A DNA stretch of 13,151 nt from UBA5109 sp965662565 (GTDB lineage Bacteria > Pseudomonadota > Gammaproteobacteria > Pseudomonadales > Pseudohongiellaceae), in NCBI GenBank assembly GCA_965662565.1, contig CBFIHS010000047.1:1-13151 (forward strand), in the 5' to 3' direction. Made by a program: the position numbers and the translations under genes. This document shows, piece after piece, positions 7,009 through 13,151 of the stretch (the stretch's first letter is position 1; every line of letters starts with the position of its first letter). The notes beneath the pieces were generated by a model. It searched no databases. It had not been told where the DNA came from and worked only from the letters and a program-made list of their open reading frames with translations.

Positions 7009-7857
7009 TTGTCAGAATCCACCTATGTACCACCAAAAGTTTGGACTTGGGAAGCCGATAACGGCGGACAATTTGCAAATATCAATCGGCCGATTTCGGG
7101 CTCAACTCATGAAAAAATATTGCCTCAAGGTGAACATCGCTTTCAACTTCACTCGCTAGCCACGCCTAACGGAGTCAAAGTGACCATCTTATTTGAAGAG
7201 TTGCTTGAGCTTGGTATTGAAGAAGCTGAATATGATGCGTATTTAGTCGATATAGGTAAGGGAGAGCAATTTGGCAGCGGGTTTGTGGAAATTAACCCGA
7301 ATTCAAAAATTCCAGCGCTTTTAGATACAAAAAGCGGTTTGCGGATTTTCGAATCTGGATCGATTCTTGTGTATCTTGCTGAACTTTTTGACAAGTTTTT
7401 ACCTAAAAATATTGAAGCCAAAACTGAAACCTTAAATTGGTTGTTTTGGCAAATGGGTAGCGCGCCGTTTTTAGGAGGAGGCTTTGGACATTTTTATGCC
7501 TATGCTCCTGAAAAATATGAATACCCAATTAATCGCTACGCAATGGAAGTCAAAAGGCAATTAGATGTCTTGGATAAACAATTAGCCACCAACACTTATA
7601 TAGCCGGAGAAGAATACACCATAGCCGATATGGCAATTTGGCCTTGGTATGGTGGTTTATGCTTGGGAGAGGCCTATGACGCTGCCGAGTTTTTGGATGT
7701 ACAAAGCTATGAGCATGTTCAGCGTTGGGCAAAATTAATTAGGCAACGACCAGCGGTTAAAAGAGGGCGAATAGTTAATCGCCCCTTTGGTGACCCTGAT
7801 GAACAACTGCATGAAAGGCATAGTGCAAAAGATTTTGAAAACAAAAACGTAAGTTAG
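7009..7857 (+). CDS. yghU: YghU-type glutathione S-transferase / GSH-dependent disulfide-bond oxidoreductase
   Basis: Family role: nu-class glutathione transferase; E. coli YghU binds two glutathione molecules and reduces disulfides, with organic hydroperoxide reductase activity. The 282 residues align by eye with E. coli YghU throughout: the N-terminal arm VPPKVWTWEADNGGQFANIN, the active-site turn ATPNGVKVTI (51-60), NPNSKIPAL, the glutathione gamma-glutamyl contact ESGSILVYLAE (115-125), then the all-helical domain with NWLFWQMG, APFLGGGFGHFY, EYTIADMAIWPWYGG, RPAVKRGRIVNRPFG and EQLHERH. The start is TTG 7009, nine bases after GAGG; no in-frame ATG fits the family N-terminus. Monocistronic, with no riboswitch or clear terminator seen. 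Cytoplasmic. Confidence 0.95.
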   Translation: MSESTYVPPKVWTWEADNGGQFANINRPISGSTHEKILPQGEHRFQLHSLATPNGVKVTILFEELLELGIEEAEYDAYLVDIGKGEQFGSGFVEINPNSKIPALLDTKSGLRIFESGSILVYLAELFDKFLPKNIEAKTETLNWLFWQMGSAPFLGGGFGHFYAYAPEKYEYPINRYAMEVKRQLDVLDKQLATNTYIAGEEYTIADMAIWPWYGGLCLGEAYDAAEFLDVQSYEHVQRWAKLIRQRPAVKRGRIVNRPFGDPDEQLHERHSAKDFENKNVS

Positions 7858-8177
7858 CATTTCTAAATAATACAGCTTTGTAATTCGCTTGCTTCTAGGT
7901 TTAGCTATATTCTGATACCTTACTTTTCAAGGCTGGAAGTGAGGTAGATTAGCTTTTACCTAGCAATAAAATCAGTAAAGAAAAGATTGCCGAAAAGAGT
8001 GCCGAAACAAGCCGCACTTTTACTGAAAGTTGACTACTTTTGCTTTCAAAGAATATGGCTTCAGTGTGATGTATCGGAATTCAAAAAACTCCTGATAATA
8101 AACCTGTTTGTTTAAAGCTTACTTTTTGTGGTTTACTCAAAATACAAGTTTGCTGATTTCAATAAAGGTGAATCAAC
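7858..8177. other. Gene-free spacer between yghU and the secreted-protein frame
   Basis: About 320 bases, A+T-rich. I see no coding frame with a start and ribosome site, no tRNA-like fold and no strong intrinsic terminator for yghU. A few short inverted or direct repeats occur (AGGTA/TACCT near 7942-7962; GCCGAAA twice near 7989-8005) at a level expected by chance. It presumably contains the promoter of the frame starting at 8178, which has the ribosome site AAAGGTGA, but no convincing -35/-10 pair was picked out. Confidence 0.4.
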
Positions 8178-9314
8178 ATGCGAAAATTGATTGTATCTTC
8201 CATTTTATTAATTCTTAGTTTTCAGGCTTTAAGTCAAGACTATTCGCTTGACGCCGCTTATGGGAATGTAGAGCTCGATGCTGGTTTTTTACCGGACCCA
8301 TATGTTGTAAACCTTAACGCGGGTGGTGAGCTTAGCGCAAGTAGTTTAGCTAACGGTTGTGTTGGCTACATTGCTAACCCGCCTGATGTCCAGCTTACTT
8401 TTCAAGCTGGGAGTAGCCCTTTGTATATCTCAGTCTTATCAGAGTCAGATACCACCTTGGTGGTTAATTTACCTAGTGGTGGATAGTTGTGTGATGACGA
8501 TTCAGGTGAGGGGCTAAACCCTTTTCTGACAATTACTGGGGCTAGTGGAGTTTTTGATATTTGGATAGGCACAATTACTGAAGGCAATTATCCTGAAGCT
8601 CAATTGTTTATTTCCGAACTTGCTGATAATTCTTTATCCTTCGAAGAGCAAGAAAGATTGGACAATGAATACTTAGCCGAAAATGGTTTGCTTTTTAGTG
8701 ATGACTATTTTGATGGTATGGATCTATTTTCGAATGATAGCTCTAATTCCTCTTCATCAGCCAGTTCCATTGCTAACCAAGAAGCTGAACGAGCACGCTT
8801 GAATGCGCAACGAGAAGAGTACCGCCGTATTCTTGGCAACTTCGATTTTCCGGGTTCCTGTGGCTCTCCGCCAAGAATGCTAAGCGATGGCGCGAGTAAT
8901 TATGCTATCGATGCTTTCAACGATGATATGGATTACTGGTATGACTGTAACTTTGATGGTCTAGAAAATGATCTTGCGGCTATCAAAGACTTAATTATTG
9001 ACTTAGGGGGCTCTTCTGAGTGGTCTATATACAACAATGAAAGCTGGTCCTGGAACGTTCCTTCAGAATGTGATTGTCGAGATGTTGTTAATAATTTGCA
9101 TGACTTTGCATTCGAAAGAGAAGGACAAAGGCGAGATACAATTGATCAAATTAATAACGCAATCGATAATTATAATTCCAGATCTGACGCACAAGACTTT
9201 TGGAGTGACTTAGGCGATTCCTTAGAAAACAGCTTTATAGAAATGGATCGACAGCAGCAAGATTTATGGGACACTATTTATAATATGCCTTATGTCACCC
9301 CAGGCTATTTATAA
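8178..9314 (+). pseudogene. Secreted protein of unknown function, frame split by in-frame TAG at 8484-8486
   Basis: ATG 8178 follows AAAGGTGA and opens a signal peptide (MRKLIVSSILLILSFQALSQ). A domain of about 130 residues follows with CVGYIANPPDVQLTF, LYISVLSESDTTLVVNLP, then, after the stop, CDDDSGEGLNP, FDIWIGTI and AQLFISEL. The reading frame is identical on both sides of TAG 8484, and the hallmark DTTLVVN-P-x-G-x-W-x-C-DD-type sequence runs across it, so the protein clearly continued. The expected residue at the stop is Trp (TGG to TAG is one G-to-A change). After a Ser-rich linker (about residues 185-195) comes a charged helical stretch and a Cys-containing C-terminal region, with no known domain recognised. 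A restart from TTG 8487 is unlikely because it has no ribosome site and no signal peptide. The 3' end is shifted by a 31-bp tandem duplication. Confidence 0.75.
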
Positions 9315-9335
9315 TATGCCTTATATCACTCCAGG
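9274..9335 (+). repeat. 31-bp tandem duplication at the 3' end of the secreted-protein frame
   Basis: Two adjacent 31-base copies (9274-9304 and 9305-9335), starting CTATTTATAATATGCC and ending CCAGG, differ at two positions (GTC/ATC and ACC/ACT); a further CTAT follows. Because 31 is not a multiple of three, the present protein ends ...VTPGYL at TAA 9312. The second copy, read in another frame, would encode YNMPYITPGYD followed by TAA 9343, which looks like the ancestral end. Replication slippage is the likely origin. Confidence 0.9.
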
Positions 9336-9440
9336 CTATGACTAAAACTTTAAATGCAAAGCAGTATTTATTGCTTTTTTCTGTTCTTATAATTATCCTC
9401 GATAATTCATTTCTTTTAGCTTATTTATTAAGGAGCTTTC

Positions 9441-9863
9441 ATGATTGCCCCTATTGAGTCACTTTGTCCTCTTGCAGGCCGTATCATTCTTGGTTTGTAT
9501 TTTTTACTCCCTGGCGCCCTTATGAAAATCATGAATCTTGAAGGGACGTCTGCGTATATGGCCTCTCATGGTATGGTGATGATTCCTTTTTTTCTGGGAT
9601 TAACGATATTGCTGCAGTTGGCAGGGGGTGCCGCCCTTTTGGTCGGTTATAAGGCGCAACTTGCTGGTTTCATGCTAGCTGGATTGACTCTTGTGATCAG
9701 TCTTGTAATGCATGATTTTTGGACTCTAGAGGAAGGCCTTACACGCGCTCACGAAACACAAAACTTTGCTAAAAATATGGGCATCATGGCAGGTTTGTTA
9801 GTTGTTGCAGGGCTTGGTTCTGGTCCATTCAGCCTAGATTCCCCAAAGGAAAAAAAGGGATAA
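9441..9863 (+). CDS. DoxX family membrane protein
   Basis: A 140-residue integral membrane protein with four predicted hydrophobic helices: about residues 11-28 (LAGRIILGLYFLLPGALM), 48-67 (IPFFLGLTILLQLAGGAALL), 73-90 (LAGFMLAGLTLVISLVMH), and 112-126 (NMGIMAGLLVVAGLG). The N-terminal R-x-x-x-G-x-x-F-x-x-x-G-x-x-K pattern and the HDFW after helix three are typical of the DoxX/MmcQ-like family, some members of which are linked to quinone or thiol-redox chemistry. The physiological role of this member is unknown. A strong AAGGAG lies six bases before ATG 9441. It is probably transcribed alone, ending just before a convergent gene remnant. Confidence 0.88.
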   Translation: MIAPIESLCPLAGRIILGLYFLLPGALMKIMNLEGTSAYMASHGMVMIPFFLGLTILLQLAGGAALLVGYKAQLAGFMLAGLTLVISLVMHDFWTLEEGLTRAHETQNFAKNMGIMAGLLVVAGLGSGPFSLDSPKEKKG

Positions 9864-9872
9864 TTCAATACA

Positions 9873-9904
9873 AGCGGTCCTACCACCCAACAGCATAGGC
9901 CGCT
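9873..9904. terminator. Hairpin after the DoxX gene, overlapping the end of the GGT remnant
   Basis: AGCGGTCCTA (9873-9882) and TAGGCCGCT (9896-9904) form a 9-bp stem with one bulged T and a 13-base loop. It lies 10 bases after the DoxX stop and covers the last codons of the convergent remnant. No U run follows on either strand, so a terminator role is only possible. Confidence 0.3.
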
Positions 9905-10134
9905 CTTCTTGGGTCTGCCCCAGCTGTAGTGGTGCCGAACTCTTGGTTTCTAAGAATCGCTTGAATGCTACCTAAAGAAAAAGAAGGTGCCAGTTCTAGG
10001 TCATGACCTTTGGCTTTAAGCCCTTCGAACTGCTCTAGAGTGATTCGGTCTTCAATGCGCATACTAATCTCAGCGCCTTCTTTATAAAAATTCGGGCTTG
10101 CGAACAAGCTGAATCGAGGTGCTTCAATGGGTTT
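9880..10134 (-). pseudogene. C-terminal remnant of a gamma-glutamyltranspeptidase-like gene
   Basis: The minus strand reads about 84 residues: KPIEAPRFSLFASPNFYKEG, then MRIEDRITLEQFEGLKAKGH, a stretch ending GSIQAILRNQEFG, and TTTAGADPRRAAYAVGW before TAG. The IEAPRF, GH-x-L, G-x-x-Q-A-I and ADPRR-x-x-Y-A-x-GW pattern is the extreme C-terminus of the gamma-glutamyltransferase (Ntn-hydrolase) family. A complete gene would be over 500 codons. An in-frame TAG at 10135-10137 closes it upstream and the DNA beyond shows no related sequence in any frame. The catalytic Thr and nearly all of the protein are missing, so it cannot be functional. A TTG at 10107 could formally start a 75-residue peptide but has no convincing ribosome site. 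Confidence 0.75.
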
Positions 10135-10137
10135 CTA

Positions 10138-10448
10138 AATCTAGAATCCATTAATAAGTGCTCAAAGTTTCATATTATAAATAAGATTCCTTTCGGAAAA
10201 TTGATGCAGACAAGCGATCAAAAAAATTATTCAATGACAATAGAATACACGGAACTTAGAAAAATCAAAACCAAAATTAAAAGAACTGATTTTTTTTAGG
10301 CATTAATAAGGATATAAAGTGTTTCAGTGTGACATCGTAAAAAGGTCATAAAAATACCTGAAGGAATTTTTCCAGGCTATTTATTGACTGTAATTAAGAT
10401 ATTTACTCAAAAATGAATTTATAATTTATTTTAAAAATAGTGATTTAA
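10138..10448. other. A+T-rich gene-free stretch between two gene remnants
   Basis: About 310 bases, clearly richer in A+T than the flanks, with several A and T runs. I see no supported gene, RNA gene or insertion-sequence end. Its position between a truncated GGT and a truncated enoyl-CoA hydratase suggests decayed or deleted sequence. Confidence 0.5.
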
Positions 10449-10630
10449 GATAATAGACCACTTGCGGTGCAGAGTGTTAATAAGTTAGCTGCTGAAATAA
10501 GTCGTCTGGCTCTGTTGGTTTTAGTTTACGTTCAAATGATGCTTGGGGCTTATTAGGAGATACTAAGGACAGAATTGAAGCTCGTGTTGCCTTGAGTGAG
10601 AAGCGTAAACCTGAGTTCTCTGAAGATTAA
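10449..10630 (+). pseudogene. Frameshifted C-terminal remnant of an enoyl-CoA hydratase/isomerase-like gene
   Basis: In one frame (10449 to TAG 10554) the DNA reads RPLAVQSVNKLAAEISRLAL and then LVLVYVQMMLGAY, resembling the A-x-x-L-A-x-x-I-x-x-x-A-P-x-A segment of crotonases. In a second frame, from about 10532 to TAA 10628, it reads NDAWGLLGDTKDRIEARVAL followed by SEKRKPEFSED, the classic crotonase C-terminus (D-x-x-E-x-x-x-A-x-x-E-K-R-K-P-x-F). The two parts join across a frameshift near 10535-10545. Some 60 residues remain of an expected 250 or more, so the oxyanion-hole region and catalytic residues are gone. It lies 140 bp upstream of the CoA-transferase genes and in the same direction, so it may once have been part of the same catabolic cluster. 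Confidence 0.65.
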
Positions 10631-10656
10631 AAGTTCCAGTTTTTCAGAATGGCGTT

Positions 10657-10716
10657 TTGTGCCTTGGTCATAACTGAGTATAATGGCCACCGAATTTAGT
10701 ACTGCCCTGAGCAGTA
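10657..10716 (+). promoter_or_regulatory. Candidate promoter and inverted repeat before the CoA-transferase operon
   Basis: TTGTGC (10657-10662), a 16-base spacer and a perfect TATAAT (10679-10684) make a possible sigma-70 promoter. Just downstream, TACTGC (10700-10705) and GCAGTA (10711-10716) form a 6-bp inverted repeat around CCTGA, placed where a repressor operator could sit. Neither is verified. Confidence 0.35.
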
Positions 10717-10769
10717 TGATTTCGTAGAAACCTAGTAAAATTTTTAAAAGAATATAAGGATGGCAAACA

Positions 10770-11450
10770 ATGATTAACAAAATCGTGGCTGATGTCGCGC
10801 AAGCATTAGAGGGGCTGTCCAGTGACTCAACCTTGTTGCTTGGAGGCTTTGGCGCCGTTGGACAAGCAAATTTCTTGATTGAAGGCTTGCTCGAAACAGG
10901 TGTTCGTGATCTAACGGTAGTTGCCAATAATGCAGGTTACGGTAATGTTGGTCTTGCTCGACTCCTGAAAGAGGAGAGGGTGCGTAAACTTATTTGCAGC
11001 TATCCGCGTATCGCTGGTTCAACAGTCTTTGAAGAGCTATATAGTGCTGGCAAGCTAGAGTTGGAGCTAGTGCCACAAGGTACATTAGCCGAAAGAATGC
11101 GTGCTGCAGGTGCTGGAGTTCCTGCTTTTTATACGCCAACAGGTGCTGGCACCTTGTTAGCAAAAGACAAAGAAGTTAGAGATTTTGATGGGCAGCCTCA
11201 CGTACTAGAGATGGCTTTGCCAGGTGACGTGGCACTGGTTGAAGCATGGGAAGCCGATCGTTGGGGGAATCTAACCTACCGCGAAGCTGGGCGTAACTTT
11301 AACCCAGTATGTGCGACAGCGGCAGCACTAACAATTGCTCAAACCCAGCATGTTCGAGAGCTAGGTGAATTGAGCCCTGAAAACATTGTTACCCCGGGTA
11401 TTTTTGTGAACCGTGTTGTTCATATCCCCTATGGCGACCCACAATCATAA
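10770..11450 (+). CDS. pcaI: 3-oxoacid/3-oxoadipate CoA-transferase subunit A
   Basis: Family role: the alpha subunit of a class I CoA-transferase that moves CoA from succinyl-CoA to a 3-oxoacid, as in the beta-ketoadipate route (PcaI) or acetoacetate use (AtoD/ScoA). Its 226 residues begin MINKIVADVAQALEGLSSDS, with GGFG at 25-28, then VVANNAGYGNVGLARLL, VPQGTLAERMRAAGAGVPAF, FYTPTGAGT, DRWGNLTYR and the C-terminal ITPGIFV-type segment (VTPGIFVNRVVHI). This order and length match PcaI closely by eye. ATG 10770 lies behind AAGGATGG. The beta subunit follows after 13 bp. The exact substrate cannot be settled from sequence: no other aromatic-degradation gene is in the window, so the pca symbol is tentative. 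Confidence 0.87.
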   Translation: MINKIVADVAQALEGLSSDSTLLLGGFGAVGQANFLIEGLLETGVRDLTVVANNAGYGNVGLARLLKEERVRKLICSYPRIAGSTVFEELYSAGKLELELVPQGTLAERMRAAGAGVPAFYTPTGAGTLLAKDKEVRDFDGQPHVLEMALPGDVALVEAWEADRWGNLTYREAGRNFNPVCATAAALTIAQTQHVRELGELSPENIVTPGIFVNRVVHIPYGDPQS

Positions 11451-11463
11451 AAGGTAAATTCAG

Positions 11464-12120
11464 ATGACAGATAAAGATTGGATCTCCAGAGATCGTGCGC
11501 AGATTGCTGAGCGTATTGCTCAAGATATTCCTGAAGGATGGTATGTGAATCTTGGTATCGGTGTGCCAACACTAGTTGCAGACTACGTTCCTAATGAAAG
11601 AGAAGTCGTGTTTCATGCAGAGAACGGCATACTAGGTGTTGGTCCTGCACCAGCACCGGAAGATATTGATCCTTGGTTAATTAATGCAGGCAAACAACAC
11701 ATTACTTTAAGAGATGGTGGAAGTTATTTTCATCATGCCGATAGTTTCGCCATGATTAGAGGTTGTCACCTTGATCTTTGTGTTCTTGGTGCATACGAAG
11801 TCGCAGCAAATGGTGATATTGCCAACTGGGCTCGATCAGATACTGATACCGCTCCAGCAGTGGGTGGCGCTATGGACCTTTCAATTGGGGCTAAGCGAGT
11901 TTGGGTAGCAATGCAACATGTAACACGAGACGGCTCTCCTCGCTTGGTAGAAAAATGCTCCTATCCTTTAACAGCTGCCAGCTGTGTGAAGAAAATTTAC
12001 ACCGACCTAGCGGTCATAGAAGTCACACCCGAAGGCTTTGCGGTGCAAGAGATGGTCGAGGGCATGACCTTGGCGGACTTGCAAAACATTACAGATGCTC
12101 CGCTTCATTTAGCAAAATAA
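11464..12120 (+). CDS. pcaJ: 3-oxoacid/3-oxoadipate CoA-transferase subunit B
   Basis: The beta subunit, which carries the catalytic glutamate that forms the glutamyl-CoA thioester. Its 218 residues include the glycine-rich VNLGIGVPTLVADYV (28-42), the active-site SENG-like motif HAENGILGVGP with Glu53, GGSYFHHADSFAMIRG, a GAYEVAANGDIANW segment, and the closing VTPEGFAVQEMVEGMT, as expected for the family. It has AAGG before ATG 11464 and starts 13 bp after subunit A, so the two are translated from one message and form a heteromer. No clear terminator follows; a weak AATAA/TTATT hairpin lies just downstream. Substrate choice is as uncertain as for subunit A. Confidence 0.88.
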   Translation: MTDKDWISRDRAQIAERIAQDIPEGWYVNLGIGVPTLVADYVPNEREVVFHAENGILGVGPAPAPEDIDPWLINAGKQHITLRDGGSYFHHADSFAMIRGCHLDLCVLGAYEVAANGDIANWARSDTDTAPAVGGAMDLSIGAKRVWVAMQHVTRDGSPRLVEKCSYPLTAASCVKKIYTDLAVIEVTPEGFAVQEMVEGMTLADLQNITDAPLHLAK

Positions 12121-12196
12121 AATAATGCTCATCGAGTTATTCTTTTGGCTTGATTAGCACTTAATTTTAAAGCAATCAAATAAGTAAGGTAGGTAA

Positions 12197-12634
12197 ATGA
12201 CAGTCCTGGTCGAGGGTTTATCAGTAATTATAAAGTTAGAAACTATCGATGAAGTAATTCCTGATGGCTTTGAAGGGTTTCGTCAGTACATTCCTAATTT
12301 TGAATGGTGTAAAGATGACAAGATTATACGCTTGGGTTTTTTTACCATGGACGAAGCAGACGAATTCATAAAGAAAATGGAATCTTTAGGTTTAGTTTTT
12401 AAAGAGCAAGAAAGTGCCAAAGATTTTGCGCTTGTCGATCAAATTTATGGGATTTCAAGTAAGTGTGAGTGGCTTGAATATGGGCATGTCAATCTTCATA
12501 ACGATCCCCAGCAAACAGTAGCTGCTTGTCGTTATGTTGGTAGTGAGGATGCTAATATTGTGACTCCAGTTGACTGGAAGTATGAAGGCTCTTTGACAGC
12601 TGTTCATGGCTTGACGCCAAAACAACAGGGCTAG
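12197..12634 (+). CDS. Uncharacterised conserved-looking 145-residue protein
   Basis: I do not assign a function. ATG 12197 follows AAGG and AGG at usable distances. The protein starts MTVLVEGLSVIIKLETIDEV, then has VPN-like YIPNFEWCKDD, an acidic amphipathic helix DEADEFIKKMESLGL, KDFALVDQIYG, CEWLEYGHV, TVAACRYVG, and a TPVDWKYEGSLT end. No signal peptide or membrane segment is seen, so it is likely cytoplasmic. The alternating beta-strand and helix pattern with a repeated 'LGF/DEADEFIKKMESLGL' style suggests a compact alpha/beta fold, and I have a vague memory of similar unannotated proteins in other proteobacteria. It begins 76 bp after the CoA-transferase pair and could be part of that transcript, but nothing in it points to that pathway. 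Confidence 0.75.
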   Translation: MTVLVEGLSVIIKLETIDEVIPDGFEGFRQYIPNFEWCKDDKIIRLGFFTMDEADEFIKKMESLGLVFKEQESAKDFALVDQIYGISSKCEWLEYGHVNLHNDPQQTVAACRYVGSEDANIVTPVDWKYEGSLTAVHGLTPKQQG

Positions 12635-12684
12635 TAGATTTTTTAGTTACACTTTCTAAGGCATGCTTCTGAGGTTTTGAAGTT

Positions 12685-13151
12685 TTAGCTAATCTTTTTT
12701 ATTGCTTTCCACACCCGCTGGTTTTCGTTGCAATTTACTTTTGCTTGCTTTGCTAGCTCACAAAGATAGCCATTGAAGTAATCGATTTCAGTGTTGCGGT
12801 CATTTTGAATATCTTGATACAGAGAAGAGAAATTATTAGCGGTTTTAATTAGAGTCTGTTCGATTAATACTCGTATTTCTGTTGGCTCATGATTGATGCC
12901 GAGATTCAAAGCAATAGCATCAGCTTCCCTGCAGATCAGCTCTATTCGGGTCATTGCTTCTTGGTTTTTTAAAAGCTCTCCATTCCGACATTGATAAATT
13001 GCAGTAAGTGCATTGATGGCACAATTGACCACCAGTTTTTGCCATTGCCGTTGTTGAATATTGTTGCAGTGATGAATGTTAAGAAATTTTGTGGGCAGTT
13101 TGTTTAAAAAATCGGCATCGCAGTCAATGTAGGTGTCTCCAACTCCAGCAT
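12685..13151 (-). CDS. panE: 2-dehydropantoate 2-reductase (PanE/ApbA family), N-terminal half outside window
   Basis: Family role: NADPH-dependent reduction of ketopantoate to pantoate in coenzyme A biosynthesis. The minus strand is open from the right edge to TAA 12685, giving about 155 residues, which is the complete C-terminal helical domain. Seen: the catalytic-site stretch WQKLVVNCAINALTAIYQCR, with the expected acid/base Lys and two Asn, NGELL, and later NNFSSLYQDIQNDRNTEIDY, which holds the conserved Glu and Ser of the pantoate site. The Rossmann NADPH domain would lie to the right of the window. An internal GTG (13032) is only an in-frame codon, not the start. The family includes paralogues acting on other 2-oxoacids, so the substrate is probable rather than certain. 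It is convergent with the uncharacterised gene at 12197. Confidence 0.88.
   Translation of the reverse strand, partial: AGVGDTYIDCDADFLNKLPTKFLNIHHCNNIQQRQWQKLVVNCAINALTAIYQCRNGELLKNQEAMTRIELICREADAIALNLGINHEPTEIRVLIEQTLIKTANNFSSLYQDIQNDRNTEIDYFNGYLCELAKQAKVNCNENQRVWKAIKKIS

Noticed and set aside
8487..9314. Independent cytoplasmic gene starting at TTG 8487
   Set aside because: No ribosome site, no spacing from the preceding stop, and the domain is cut in the middle; it is better read as the second half of one frame.
10372..10384. CCAGGCTATTTAT repeated from 9299-9311
   Set aside because: A 13-base match within a 13-kb window is expected about once by chance, and it is not accompanied by any longer similarity.

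Overview
The window looks like a chromosomal segment of a moderately A+T-rich gammaproteobacterium, perhaps marine. This is inferred from the close resemblance of YghU and BtuR to their enterobacterial counterparts, the BtuB/riboswitch organisation, and frequent TTG/GTG starts behind good Shine-Dalgarno sites. No tRNA, rRNA, CRISPR array, insertion sequence or phage gene was seen.

Left part (1-5874) is a vitamin B12 (cobalamin) region. A minus-strand operon carries a cobinamide/cobalamin adenosyltransferase (btuR/cobO, first copy) followed by cobyric acid synthase (cobQ, running off the left edge). Back to back with it, a plus-strand operon carries a BtuB-type TonB-dependent B12 receptor followed by a second btuR/cobO. 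Each operon has its own promoter and its own cobalamin riboswitch, and both lie inside the same ~650-bp divergent spacer. A histidine phosphatase of the CobC type (alpha-ribazole phosphatase) converges on the second btuR. Together these genes would import corrinoid, adenosylate it and amidate or finish it, with import and assembly repressed when adenosylcobalamin is plentiful. The btuB frame is broken by one in-frame TGA, 53 codons before its natural end.

Middle part (5875-9863) holds a small membrane-protein frame without a normal start, a GFA-family zinc protein, a YghU-type glutathione transferase (TTG start), a secreted protein frame split by one in-frame TAG and carrying a 31-bp tandem duplication over its 3' end, and a DoxX-family membrane protein.

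Right part (9864-13151) begins with a debris zone: a C-terminal remnant of a gamma-glutamyltranspeptidase-like gene on the minus strand, ~310 bp of A+T-rich DNA without a recognisable gene, and a frameshifted C-terminal remnant of an enoyl-CoA hydratase-like gene. A two-subunit CoA-transferase operon of the PcaI/PcaJ type follows, then an uncharacterised 145-residue protein, and finally the C-terminal half of a ketopantoate reductase (PanE/ApbA) running in from the right edge.

The most interesting points are the paired divergent cobalamin riboswitches driving two BtuR paralogues, a matching 11-base element plus complementary C-rich tract at nearly the same spacing downstream of both aptamers, and the concentration of single-base lesions and gene remnants in an otherwise ordinary chromosomal stretch. 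I did not find a convincing wholly new multi-gene system.
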